In this document: in pieces, positions 42,484 to 50,715 of the stretch
Layout of the letters: every line of letters begins with the position of its first letter
Numbering within the stretch: position 1 is the stretch's first letter
From: Tropicimonas_B omnivorans
GTDB taxonomy: Bacteria; Pseudomonadota; Alphaproteobacteria; Rhodobacterales; Rhodobacteraceae
Reading direction: 5' to 3'
NCBI RefSeq assembly: GCF_031846565.1
Contig: NZ_JAVRHL010000003.1
Coordinates: forward strand, 744,001-808,000
DNA: 64,000 bases
Made by a program: the position numbers and the translations under genes
The notes under the pieces: model-generated
What the model saw: the letters and a program-made list of their open reading frames with translations, nothing else
Database searches by the model: none
What the model was told of the DNA's origin: nothing

Positions 42484-43257
42484 ATGCGTCCACGCGTCGG
42501 CATCATCTGCAATCCCGCCCTGCTGGACGGGGCCTACGAGGTTCACGCCGGAGGCGTGATGAACACCGAGGCCGTGGCCGAGGTGACGAACGCCCTGCCT
42601 CTTCTCATCGCGGCGGATCCACGCTTCGTGACGGTGGAGGAGCTTCTGGAGAGCTTCGACGGCTTCCTCTTCACCGGCGGCCGTCCGAACGTGCATCCGG
42701 AGGAATACGGCGAGGCGGCGACCGAGGCGCATGGGGATTTCGACCGGTCGCGCGACGCGATCACCCTTCCGCTCATCCGCGAGTTGACCCGCCGCGGGCA
42801 GCCCTATCTCGGCATCTGCCGCGGCTTCCAGGAGGTCAACGTGGCCTTCGGCGGCACGCTTCATCCCGAGATCCGGGATCTTCCGGGGCGGATGAACCAT
42901 CGTATGCCACCCGATGGCACCATCGAGGAGAAGTTCGAGCTGCGTCACAAGGTGACGTTCGGCGAGAACGGCCCGTTCCACCGCCTCTTCGGTGCGCGGG
43001 AGGTGATGACCAACACCCTCCACGGCCAGGGGGTCAAGTCTGCCGGCGGGCGCATCGTCGTCGACGGTCACGCGCCGGACGGAACCCCCGAAGCGATCTA
43101 CGTGGATGGCGCACCGGGGTTCACCCTGTCCGTGCAGTGGCACCCCGAGTATCGGGCCGCCGAGGATCCCGTGTCCCGCCCTCTTTTCACCGCCTTCGGC
43201 GACGCGGTCCGGGCCTGGGCCGCCGGCGGCCGTCAGCCCGTTCGGCTGTCCGCCTGA
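42484..43257 (+). CDS. Gamma-glutamyl-gamma-aminobutyrate hydrolase family protein (peptidase C26)
   Basis: A 257-residue class I glutamine-amidotransferase-like hydrolase of the PuuD type. It begins RPRVGIICNP, has the FTGGRPNVHPEEY loop, the nucleophile Cys112 in YLGICRGFQEVNVAFGG, and the catalytic His220-Pro-Glu in VQWHPEY. Members hydrolyse gamma-glutamyl conjugates of GABA or related amines. No other putrescine-degradation genes adjoin it, although an orphan polyamine-type binding protein lies at 44541. It ends 4 bp from the convergent kynureninase gene. Confidence 0.88.
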   Translation: MRPRVGIICNPALLDGAYEVHAGGVMNTEAVAEVTNALPLLIAADPRFVTVEELLESFDGFLFTGGRPNVHPEEYGEAATEAHGDFDRSRDAITLPLIRELTRRGQPYLGICRGFQEVNVAFGGTLHPEIRDLPGRMNHRMPPDGTIEEKFELRHKVTFGENGPFHRLFGAREVMTNTLHGQGVKSAGGRIVVDGHAPDGTPEAIYVDGAPGFTLSVQWHPEYRAAEDPVSRPLFTAFGDAVRAWAAGGRQPVRLSA

Positions 43258-43261
43258 CGGA

Positions 43262-44437
43262 TCAGGTCACGGCTGACCGGGTGGCATAGGCGGGATCGTC
43301 CCAGAGCCGCTCGGTCATCACCTTGGCGATGACGCCGGCTGCGACGTCGATATCCTCTTCCGAAAGGTAGAGCGGCGTGATCCCGAAGCGCATGATGTCC
43401 GGCGCCCTGAAATCGCCCACGACGCCATGCGCGATCAGGGCCTGCATCGCCGCATAGCCATGCTCGAACCGAAATGACACTTGGCTGCCCCTTGCTTCCG
43501 GATCGCGCGGAGAGACGAGGGCGATGTCCGGGCATGCGCTCTCAACGGCCGCGATGAAGCGCTCCGACAGCACGATCGAACGCGCGCGCAACTCGCTCAC
43601 GTCGACCTCGTCCCAGATATCGAGCGCAGCTTCCAGCGCCGCCATCTGAAGGATAGGCGGCGTTCCGACGCGCATCCGCTCCGCTCCGGCCGCGGGCCGG
43701 TACCCCGGCTCGAAGGCGAACGGCTCCGCGTGGCCGAGCCACCCTTGCAGGATCGTTCGGGCCGTGTCGGCATGGCGCGGGGCGACATAGGCAAATCCCG
43801 GCGCGCCCGGCCCGCCATTGAGGTACTTGTAGGTGCAGCCGCAGGCGAAATCGGCGCCGGCGCCGGCAAGCTCGACCGGAAGCGCCCCGGCCGAATGCGC
43901 CAGATCCCAGACCGTCAGCGCGCCGGCCTCGTGTGCGGCGCGGGTCAGGGCGGCCATGTCGTGCTTGCGACCCGTTCGGTAATCCACCTCGGTCAGCATC
44001 AGAACCGCCACATCGGGCCCGATCCGCCCGGCGATCTCCTCGGGTTCGACGACGACGAGCTGGACGTCCCCAAGCGCTTCGGCGAGACCGTCCGCCATGT
44101 AGAGATCAGACGGAAAGTTCCCGCTGTCGGACAGGACCACCTTGCGCTCCGGCCGCATCGCGAGAGCCGCTGCGACGAGCTGGAAGACCTTCACCGACAG
44201 CGTGTCGCCGACGGAGACGGAGCCCGGCTCCGCACCGATCAGGCGCCCGATCCGGTCCCCGAGCGCCATCGGCTGACCGATCCAGCCGGCCCGATTCCAG
44301 CCGGCAATCGCCAGTCGCCCCCATTCGAGCTCCATCGTCGTCCCGACGCGCGCCGCCGCGCCGCGGGGCAGGGGGCCGAGCGAATTCCCGTCGAGATAGA
44401 CGAGTCCGTCCGGCAAGATAAATCGCTCTTTCATCAT
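43262..44437 (-). CDS. kynU: Kynureninase
   Basis: A 391-residue PLP enzyme that cleaves kynurenine to anthranilate and alanine. The start is uncertain by one codon (ATGATG at 44437/44434) and has no clear Shine-Dalgarno. Marks are the N-terminal VYLDGNSLGPLP, GDTLSVKVFQLV, SDSGNFPSDLYMADGL, LTEVDYRTG, TVWDLAHSAGALPVEL, and the PLP lysine Lys204 in YKYLNGGPGAPGF. Length matches the family. The other tryptophan-degradation genes (kynA, kynB) are not in the window. Confidence 0.93.
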   Translation of the reverse strand: MMKERFILPDGLVYLDGNSLGPLPRGAAARVGTTMELEWGRLAIAGWNRAGWIGQPMALGDRIGRLIGAEPGSVSVGDTLSVKVFQLVAAALAMRPERKVVLSDSGNFPSDLYMADGLAEALGDVQLVVVEPEEIAGRIGPDVAVLMLTEVDYRTGRKHDMAALTRAAHEAGALTVWDLAHSAGALPVELAGAGADFACGCTYKYLNGGPGAPGFAYVAPRHADTARTILQGWLGHAEPFAFEPGYRPAAGAERMRVGTPPILQMAALEAALDIWDEVDVSELRARSIVLSERFIAAVESACPDIALVSPRDPEARGSQVSFRFEHGYAAMQALIAHGVVGDFRAPDIMRFGITPLYLSEEDIDVAAGVIAKVMTERLWDDPAYATRSAVT

Positions 44438-44540
44438 GAGCGCAGGGCCCCCGTTCGCTTGGGTTCGTAAAAGTTCGGCCTGACATGTAGAGCCGCGCCC
44501 CGGACGTCCGGAGCGCGGCAGGATCATCATGCGGCAGGGA

Positions 44541-45599
44541 TCAGAAGCCGGCCTTGATCCGCTCGAAGGCCTCGTTCTGCTTTTGGCGCAGCTCCTGACT
44601 CATCGGGAGCTGCGCGAGGACCGGCGCGTCGATCTCCTCGAGGCCGGACGCGGCAAGCTCCTCCTGGGACTTTTCGGACATCGCCGCCTGGTTCGCCTGA
44701 CCGTAGCCTTCGGTCAGAAGGGCGTCGGTCGAGGTGGGCGCCAGCATCGCGTTTATGAAGTCGTAGGCCTTGTCTTCGACGCCTTCGCCACTGGCAAGGT
44801 TCACGTAGCCGCAGAGCCAGAGGGAAGAGCCTTCCTCAGCGGTCCGCTGGAAGCCGGCGGGGAAGTCAATCTCGGTGAGCGTCGGGTAGGTTTCGTTCCA
44901 GGCCCAGGCGACCTGCACTTCACCGGTAGAGACCAGCTGCGCCAGTTCCGCCGGATCCTGCCAGTAGGTGCGCAGGTTCGGGTGGACCTGCCGAAGCCAG
45001 TCGGTCGCGGCCTCGAACTCCGCATCGTCCACATCGCCCCAATCGGTCACGCCGGTGGCGAGGTAGGCAAGCGCATAGGCGTCGTCGACGTTGTCGGGCA
45101 GCGTCATGCGGCCGGCATAGGCGGGGTCGAGGAACACGTCGAGGGAGGCGACGTCCTCGGCGGGCACGTCGTCCTCGTTATAGATGATCGCGGTGGAGCC
45201 GAAATCGGTCGGGACGAAGTAGACGTCCTCGGCGCCGGTGGTCACGTCCTGACCGGTCAGCTCAGGGTTCAGGTCCTCCCAGGCGTCGATCTTGGAGGTG
45301 TCCCACGGCTCGAGAAGGCCGCTCTCCTGCCATTTCGTCACCGATCCGGCGCAGACGTGAGAGACGTCTGCGCGGAAGCCGCTCTGCAGCTTCTGGAAGG
45401 CTTCGTCCTCGTCACCGAAGAAGGCGAAGGTCGGGCTGGCGCCGTTGGCCTCGATGTAATCGGGATGGAAACCGGGATCCTCGAAGCCTGAATAATCGAA
45501 GACGAGAAGGTCGGAATCCTGCGCGAGGGCCGGGCCGGCGGCGAGGGCGGCAAGAGCGGCGCCGGCCAGCAGGCGGGCCGTACGGGTCGGGTTGGACAT
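44541..45599 (-). CDS. Polyamine-type ABC transporter substrate-binding protein (orphan)
   Basis: A 352-residue periplasmic binding protein similar to PotD/PotF-type family 1 proteins. The ATG at 45599 follows GGAGGAG and gives a signal peptide (LLAGAALAALAAGPALAQD). The mature part has VFDYSGFEDPGFHPDYI, YFVPTDFGSTAIIYNEDDVP, a central TLPDNVDDAYALAYLATG and a C-terminal KAYDFINAMLAP segment. There is no permease or ATPase beside it, so its membrane partners must be elsewhere or it is an orphan. The ligand is uncertain. Confidence 0.85.
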   Translation of the reverse strand: MSNPTRTARLLAGAALAALAAGPALAQDSDLLVFDYSGFEDPGFHPDYIEANGASPTFAFFGDEDEAFQKLQSGFRADVSHVCAGSVTKWQESGLLEPWDTSKIDAWEDLNPELTGQDVTTGAEDVYFVPTDFGSTAIIYNEDDVPAEDVASLDVFLDPAYAGRMTLPDNVDDAYALAYLATGVTDWGDVDDAEFEAATDWLRQVHPNLRTYWQDPAELAQLVSTGEVQVAWAWNETYPTLTEIDFPAGFQRTAEEGSSLWLCGYVNLASGEGVEDKAYDFINAMLAPTSTDALLTEGYGQANQAAMSEKSQEELAASGLEEIDAPVLAQLPMSQELRQKQNEAFERIKAGF

Positions 45600-45984
45600 G
45601 GAATGTCTCCTCCGGGTCATGTGTTTCATCGTTTCGGACGGTAGCAGCCGGCGAGCCGCTCGCAAGTCATTTAACCTTCCCGATGCGCAACCCGGTCCGC
45701 TCCGGCAAGGCGGCGCAACTTTTTCGAAACCACGACGAAACTTTTCCGCATGCCCGTCCGTGAATTCCATCGTCCGGTCCGGGGAACACCCGGGTCGCGA
45801 TGCGTCACGAGTGAGGGGCGGAGGTGGCCTCCCCCAACGGGTCGCCCTCGTGCAATCCCCGCCCACCAGTTTCGGGCGGGGACCCTCACCGTCGCGTCTC
45901 CTTCCCAGCTCGGTCCCGGTCGCGGACATGATTTTTCTCGCAATCGTGCGCCAATGGTGCAGGATGAGGCGAGGGAGGCGTCGC
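45600..45984. other. 385-bp divergent control region between binding protein and cox genes
   Basis: No gene is supported. It holds the RBS and presumed promoter of the leftward binding protein, a pair of CGAAAC copies at 45725-45741 spaced 11 bp, and a 9-bp inverted repeat at 45856-45882. Short open frames here have neither start signals nor family similarity. Confidence 0.6.
45856..45882. repeat. Inverted repeat upstream of coxG
   Basis: TCCCCGCCC / GGGCGGGGA perfect 9-bp arms with a 9-base loop lie about 100 bp before the coxG start. No T-run on either side, so an operator or RNA structure is as likely as a terminator. Confidence 0.4.
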
Positions 45985-46524
45985 ATGGAACTCACGGACA
46001 GCCGCAGGATAGAGGCACCCCCGCAGGACGTGTGGGACGCGCTTCTGGACAAGGACGTGCTCAAGGCCTGCGTGCCCGGGTGCCAGGAGATGGAGGGCTC
46101 GCCCGAGGACGGCTTCGACGCCAAGGTCGTTCAGAAGGTCGGCCCCGTGAAGGCCACGTTCGCCGGCCGCGTCACGCTGGAGGACCGCGTACCACCGGAA
46201 ACCCTGACGATCTCTGGCGAGGGCAAGGGCGGCGCTGCCGGTTTTGCCAAGGGCGGCGCAAAGGTCCGGTTGGAGCCGCTGGACGGCGGCGACGCGACGC
46301 AGCTTCACTATGATGTCGAGGCGCGCGTCGGCGGCAAACTGGCCCAGCTCGGCAGTCGCATCATCGACGGATTCGCAAAGAAGATGGCGGACCAGTTCTT
46401 CACCCGTTTCGAAGAGGTGGTCACCGGGACGGACGAGGCAGCCGAGGCCACCCCGCGGGACGACGCGGGCAGCGAGGCGCCGCCGGGCGGGACCGCGGCC
46501 GCCCAGGACGAACGGGCGCGATGA
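45985..46524 (+). CDS. coxG: CoxG-like protein (carbon monoxide dehydrogenase subunit G family)
   Basis: A 179-residue SRPBCC-fold protein. The ATG at 45985 is preceded by GAGGGAGG. It has the CoxG start MELTDSRRIEAPPQDVWDAL, then VPGCQEM, DAKVVQKVGPVKATFAGRVTLED and 'LGSRIIDGFAKKMADQFFTRFEE'. The C-terminal 30 residues are Ala/Asp/Gly-rich and lack the hydrophobic anchor present in some homologues. CoxG is implicated in membrane attachment or quinone coupling of the dehydrogenase. It leads a coxG-S-L-M cluster. Confidence 0.88.
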   Translation: MELTDSRRIEAPPQDVWDALLDKDVLKACVPGCQEMEGSPEDGFDAKVVQKVGPVKATFAGRVTLEDRVPPETLTISGEGKGGAAGFAKGGAKVRLEPLDGGDATQLHYDVEARVGGKLAQLGSRIIDGFAKKMADQFFTRFEEVVTGTDEAAEATPRDDAGSEAPPGGTAAAQDERAR

Positions 46525-46621
46525 CGGGACGGGCAGAGCAGCGGGATCTGACGAGCGAGCGGAATTGACGGGCCGTCCCCGACGCGGGCGGTCGGAGAGC
46601 AACCGGGAGGGACGCCATCCG

Positions 46622-47107
46622 ATGACCAAGGTGACAATGAACGTGAATGGCAGGAGCCGCAGCGGCGAGGTCGAGGGCCGGACCCTGCTCGTCCAGTTCC
46701 TGCGGGAGACGCTGAGCCTGACGGGAACGCATGTGGGGTGCGACACGTCCCAATGCGGCGCCTGTGTCGTGCAGGTGGACGGGCAGGCGGTGAAGTCCTG
46801 CACGATGCTCGCGCTGGAGGCGGATGGCGCGGAGGTCACCACGATCGAGGGCATGGCCAACGCGGATGGCTCCCTCGGCGTGATCCAGCAGGCGTTCCAG
46901 GACTACCACGGCCTTCAATGCGGTTTCTGCACGCCCGGCATGGTGATGTCCGCCAAGGCGCTTCTGGCCGAAAATCCGGCGCCCTCGGAGGAGGAGGTCC
47001 GGGAGTATCTGGAAGGCAATATCTGCCGCTGTACCGGCTACCACAATATCGTCAAGGCGATCATGGCGGCGTCCGGGCAGCAGGTGGAGCCGGTCGCGGC
47101 GGAGTGA
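46622..47107 (+). CDS. coxS: CO-dehydrogenase-like small subunit (2 x [2Fe-2S])
   Basis: A 161-residue iron-sulfur subunit of the xanthine oxidase/CODH family. The ferredoxin-type cluster ligands are in GCDTSQCGACVVQVDG and KSC; the second cluster is held by QCGFCTPGMVMS and ICRCTGYHNIVKA. It passes electrons from the molybdenum site in CoxL to the FAD of CoxM. The ATG at 46622 gives normal length; a longer frame upstream overlaps coxG and is rejected. Confidence 0.95.
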   Translation: MTKVTMNVNGRSRSGEVEGRTLLVQFLRETLSLTGTHVGCDTSQCGACVVQVDGQAVKSCTMLALEADGAEVTTIEGMANADGSLGVIQQAFQDYHGLQCGFCTPGMVMSAKALLAENPAPSEEEVREYLEGNICRCTGYHNIVKAIMAASGQQVEPVAAE

Positions 47108-47217
47108 GACGCGAGGACTGATGGGCGGGGCGCCTGGAGGAGGGCGCCCGGCCTCGATGCAGCACGGCGTCCGCCCTGGTGAGGAGGCAGGCCGCCGGAC
47201 TTTGAGGGAGGAGTTCC

Positions 47218-49635
47218 ATGCCCAAGGACGGAGGCATCGGCGCCAGCACAAAGCGGCGCGAGGACGTTCGGTTCCTGACCGGAACCGGCCGTTACACCGA
47301 CGACATCAACCTGCCAGGACAAGCCTACGTGCATTTCGTCAGATCGGACGTCGCGCATGGGCGGATCAGGTCCATCGACCCGAGCACTGCCGAAGGCATG
47401 CCCGGGGTCCTCAAGGTCTTCACGTCGAAGGATTTCGAGGCCGCGGGCGGCATTCCCTGCGGCTGGCAGATCACCAGCCGTGACGGCAGCGTCATGCAGG
47501 AGCCGAAGCATCCGATCCTTGCCGAGGGGGTGGTGCGGCATGTGGGCGATCCGATTGCGGCGATCGTCGCGGACAGCCATGATCAGGCCCGCGATGCCGC
47601 CGAGGCCCTCGAAATCGACATCGAGGAACTGCCGGCGGTGATGAACATGCGGGACGCGCTGAAGGATGGCGCGACGCAGGTCCACGACACGCTCGACGGC
47701 AACCTGTGCTTCGACTGGGGGTTCGTCGAGGAGAACTGCGAAGCGGTCGACAAGGCGATCAGCGAAGCGGCCCACGTCACGACGCTCGAGCTCGTCAACA
47801 ATCGCCTGATCGCCAACCCGATGGAGCCGCGGGTGGCCATCGGCGCCTACGACATGGCCGCCGACAGCCATACGCTCTACACCACGTCGCAGAACCCGCA
47901 CGTCATCCGCCTCCTGATGGGGGCGTTCGTTCTGAACATCCCGGAGCACAAACTCCGCGTCGTCGCGCCGGACGTGGGCGGGGGCTTCGGCTCCAAGATC
48001 TATCATTACGCTGAGGAAGCCTTCTGCACTTACGCCGCCAAGGTCCTGAGACGGCCCGTGAAATGGACGTCGAGCCGGTCCGAGGCGTTCATGTCGGACG
48101 CGCATGGCCGGGACCACGTCACGAAGATCGAGTTGGCGCTCGATGCGGAGCACAACTTCACCGCTTTGCGCACCCAGACCCACGCCAACATGGGCGCGTA
48201 CCTGTCGACCTTCGCGCCGGCCGTGCCGACCTGGCTCCACGGCACGCTCATGGCGGGGAACTACAAGACGCCGCTGGTCTACGTGAACGTGAAGGCGGTC
48301 TTTACCAATACCGTCCCGGTGGATGCCTATCGCGGCGCGGGACGCCCCGAGGCCACGTTCCAGCTCGAGCGCGTGGTGGACAAGGCCGCGCGAGAGCTCG
48401 GGATCGATCCTGCGGAGCTTCGGCGCAAGAACTTCATCACCGAGTTTCCCTATGCCACGCCGGTCGCCGTCGAGTACGACACGGGCGATTACAACGCGAC
48501 CCTGGACAAGGTGCTGGAAATCTCTGACTGGGCCGGCTTCGATGCTCGCCTCGAGGAGAGCCGCGCGCAGGGCAAGCTGCGCGGCATCGGACTTGCGCAT
48601 TACATCGAGGCCTGCGGCATCGCGCCGTCCAACCTCGTCGGCCAGCTCGGCGCGCGGGCCGGCCTCTTCGAGAGCGCCACGGTCCGGGTGAACGCCACCG
48701 GCGGCATCACGGTGATGACCGGCAGCCATTCCCACGGACAGGGCCATGCCACCACCTTCGCCCAGGTCGTGGCCGACATGATCGGGATCGATGCAAGCCA
48801 GGTCGAGATCAGCCACGGCGATACCGCGAACACACCCATGGGCATGGGCACCTACGGCTCGCGCTCCATCGCCGTCGGCGGCTCCGCCATGGTCAAGGCG
48901 ACGGAGAAGATCATCGCAAAGGCCAGAAAGATCGCCGCCCACATGCTGGAGGCGTCCGCCGACGATATCGAGCTGAAGGACGGCGCCTTCACCGTGGCCG
49001 GGACTGACAAGTCGCTGAACTGGGGGGACGTGACCCTCGCTGCCTACGTTCCCCACAATTATCCGCTGGACGAGATCGAACCGGGGCTTGAGGAGACCGC
49101 GTTCTACGATCCGGCCAACTTCACCTTCCCCTCCGGCGCCTATGTCTGCGAGGTGGAAATCGATCCCGAAACCGGCAAGGTGGAGGTGCAGGGCTTTGCG
49201 GCTGCCGATGATTTCGGGAATGTTATCAATCCGATGATCGTCGAAGGTCAAGTGCAGGGCGGGCTGGCGCAGGGCATCGGGCAGGCGCTTCTGGAAGCCT
49301 GTGCCTATGATGCCGACGGGCAGCTGCTGTCGGCGTCCTACATGGATTACGCCATGCCTCGGGCCTACGATTTCCCCATGTTCAAGGTGGACTCCTCGTG
49401 TCAGACGCCCTGCACGCACAATCCTCTTGGTGTGAAGGGCTGCGGAGAGGCCGGGGCGATCGGCTCGCCGCCGGCGGTGGTCAACGCGGTGATCGACGCG
49501 CTTCACCGCGCCGGTCACAAGATCCCGCATATCGACATGCCGATGACGCCGAACCGCGTCTGGTCAGCGATCTATGGCGGAGCCGGACCGGACAAGGACG
49601 GCGAGACGATGGAAGAACGGTCAGTCGGCGCTTGA
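47218..49635 (+). CDS. coxL: Form II CO-dehydrogenase-like molybdopterin subunit
   Basis: An 805-residue catalytic subunit binding Mo-molybdopterin cytosine dinucleotide. It starts with GIGASTKRREDVRFLTGTGRYTDD and has the conserved VAPDVGGGFGSKIYHYAEE segment and the C-terminal GVKGCGEAGAIGSP with the catalytic Glu. The active-site loop is AYRGAGR at residues 370-376. This is the form II signature; true form I CO dehydrogenases carry AYRCSFR with the Cu-binding cysteine. The physiological substrate may therefore be an aldehyde, purine or other compound rather than CO. The CoxDEF maturation genes are absent from the window. Confidence 0.93.
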   Translation: MPKDGGIGASTKRREDVRFLTGTGRYTDDINLPGQAYVHFVRSDVAHGRIRSIDPSTAEGMPGVLKVFTSKDFEAAGGIPCGWQITSRDGSVMQEPKHPILAEGVVRHVGDPIAAIVADSHDQARDAAEALEIDIEELPAVMNMRDALKDGATQVHDTLDGNLCFDWGFVEENCEAVDKAISEAAHVTTLELVNNRLIANPMEPRVAIGAYDMAADSHTLYTTSQNPHVIRLLMGAFVLNIPEHKLRVVAPDVGGGFGSKIYHYAEEAFCTYAAKVLRRPVKWTSSRSEAFMSDAHGRDHVTKIELALDAEHNFTALRTQTHANMGAYLSTFAPAVPTWLHGTLMAGNYKTPLVYVNVKAVFTNTVPVDAYRGAGRPEATFQLERVVDKAARELGIDPAELRRKNFITEFPYATPVAVEYDTGDYNATLDKVLEISDWAGFDARLEESRAQGKLRGIGLAHYIEACGIAPSNLVGQLGARAGLFESATVRVNATGGITVMTGSHSHGQGHATTFAQVVADMIGIDASQVEISHGDTANTPMGMGTYGSRSIAVGGSAMVKATEKIIAKARKIAAHMLEASADDIELKDGAFTVAGTDKSLNWGDVTLAAYVPHNYPLDEIEPGLEETAFYDPANFTFPSGAYVCEVEIDPETGKVEVQGFAAADDFGNVINPMIVEGQVQGGLAQGIGQALLEACAYDADGQLLSASYMDYAMPRAYDFPMFKVDSSCQTPCTHNPLGVKGCGEAGAIGSPPAVVNAVIDALHRAGHKIPHIDMPMTPNRVWSAIYGGAGPDKDGETMEERSVGA

Positions 49636-49657
49636 GGAATTTCGGGAGATAACAACG

Positions 49658-50446
49658 ATGTATGACTTCGAGTTCATGAAGCCCACCTCGCTGGACGAGG
49701 CCGTGGCTGCGCTCGCCGAAGAAGACGCCCAGCTTCTCGCCGGTGGACAGACCCTCCTGCCGACGATGAAGCAACGTCTCGCTATGCCCTCCAGGCTCGT
49801 GAGCTTGAACGATATTCCGGGCTTTGCTCACGTGACGGCCGATGGCGACGCGCTCACGATCGGAGGCGGCACCACGCACCGCCAGGTCTCAGAGGAGGCC
49901 GAAAGCGCCTTTCCGGGTCTCGCATCGCTTGCCGGCCGTATCGGAGACCCGGCGGTGCGCAATCGCGGCACCATCGGCGGAAGCCTCGCCAACAATGACC
50001 CCGCCGCCTGCTATCCCGCCGCAGTCCTCGCGACTGGAGCAATGGTCATCACGAACCGGAGGGAGATCGCGGCGGACGATTATTTCCAGGGCATGTTCAC
50101 GACGGCGCTCGATGAGGGGGAAATCGTCACGGCCGTACGTTTTCCCGTTCCCGAGGCCTCCCGCTACGAGAAGTTTGCCCAGCCTGCGAGCCGCTTTCCG
50201 ATGGTCGCGTGTTTCGTCGCAAAGATGAAAGGGGACGTGCGCGTCGCCGTCACCGGTGCTTCGGAAGAAGGTGTCTTCCGGTGGAGCGAGGCTGAGGAAG
50301 CGCTGACGGCCACGTTCTCGGCGGACGCGCTGGACGGTCTAGCCCATCCTGCGAACGGCATGATTTCGGACATCCACGGATCGGGCGAGTACCGCGCGCA
50401 TCTGATCGGCGTAATGACCAAACGCGCCGTCCTGCATCTGACGTGA
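49658..50446 (+). CDS. coxM: CO-dehydrogenase-like medium subunit (FAD-binding)
   Basis: A 262-residue flavoprotein subunit. The start MYDFEFMKPTSLDEAVAAL, the FAD loops LLAGGQTLLPTMKQRL and RNRGTIGGSLANNDPAACYP, and the C-terminal CO_deh_flav_C domain (FPMVACFVAKMKGDVRVAVTGA) are all present. The ATG at 49658 lies 22 bp after coxL. It accepts electrons from CoxS. Together with CoxS and CoxL it forms a dimer of heterotrimers in characterised relatives. Confidence 0.94.
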   Translation: MYDFEFMKPTSLDEAVAALAEEDAQLLAGGQTLLPTMKQRLAMPSRLVSLNDIPGFAHVTADGDALTIGGGTTHRQVSEEAESAFPGLASLAGRIGDPAVRNRGTIGGSLANNDPAACYPAAVLATGAMVITNRREIAADDYFQGMFTTALDEGEIVTAVRFPVPEASRYEKFAQPASRFPMVACFVAKMKGDVRVAVTGASEEGVFRWSEAEEALTATFSADALDGLAHPANGMISDIHGSGEYRAHLIGVMTKRAVLHLT

Positions 50447-50496
50447 TCGAGGTGGGGCGGACTTTTCTACCGCCGCGCTGACCGATGCAAAGGAGC

Positions 50497-50570
50497 TGGA
50501 GCGGGTGAAGGGAATCGAACCCTCGTCGTAAGCTTGGGAAGCTTCTGCTCTGCCATTGAGCTACACCCGC
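50497..50570 (-). tRNA. tRNA-Gly (anticodon CCC)
   Basis: On the minus strand the acceptor stem GCGGGTG pairs with CACCCGC, followed by discriminator T and an encoded CCA (50497-50499). The D arm is AGCTCAATGGCAGAGC, the anticodon loop TTCCCAA gives anticodon CCC, and the T arm is GAGGGTTCGATTCCCTT. Length with CCA is 74 nt. Confidence 0.95.
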
Positions 50571-50630
50571 TGAGCGACGCGAGATGTAGCTAGCGCACCC
50601 GGTTCGGTCAAGCCGGGATCATGGCCTTCC

Positions 50631-50672
50631 AAAAAAGAACCGGGCCGCGATGCGAGGACATCGCGACCCGGT
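50631..50672 (-). terminator. Rho-independent terminator of the FAS1 gene
   Basis: On the minus strand a 14-bp stem (ACCGGGTCGCGATG / CATCGCGGCCCGGT, one T-G pair) with a 6-base loop is followed by TCTTTTTT. It lies about 45 bp beyond the FAS1 stop. This is the clearest intrinsic terminator in the window. Confidence 0.88.
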
Positions 50673-50674
50673 CT

Positions 50675-50700
50675 CGACGCCGACCCTCAAGCCGGCGTCG
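50675..50700 (-). repeat. Second inverted repeat after the FAS1 gene
   Basis: CGACGCCG / CGGCGTCG arms lie between the FAS1 stop and the main terminator. It probably adds a 3' stem to the transcript. Confidence 0.5.
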
Positions 50701-50715
50701 ATCTCAAGCGTGGGT

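Noticed and set aside
45725..45741. CGAAAC-N5-CGAAAC pair as a further DeoR site
   Set aside because: The period is 11 bp rather than 10, there is only one copy and no sugar gene nearby; chance is likely.
47038..49530. Long antisense open frame opposite coxL
   Set aside because: No family resemblance and fully overlapped by the molybdopterin subunit with clear motifs.
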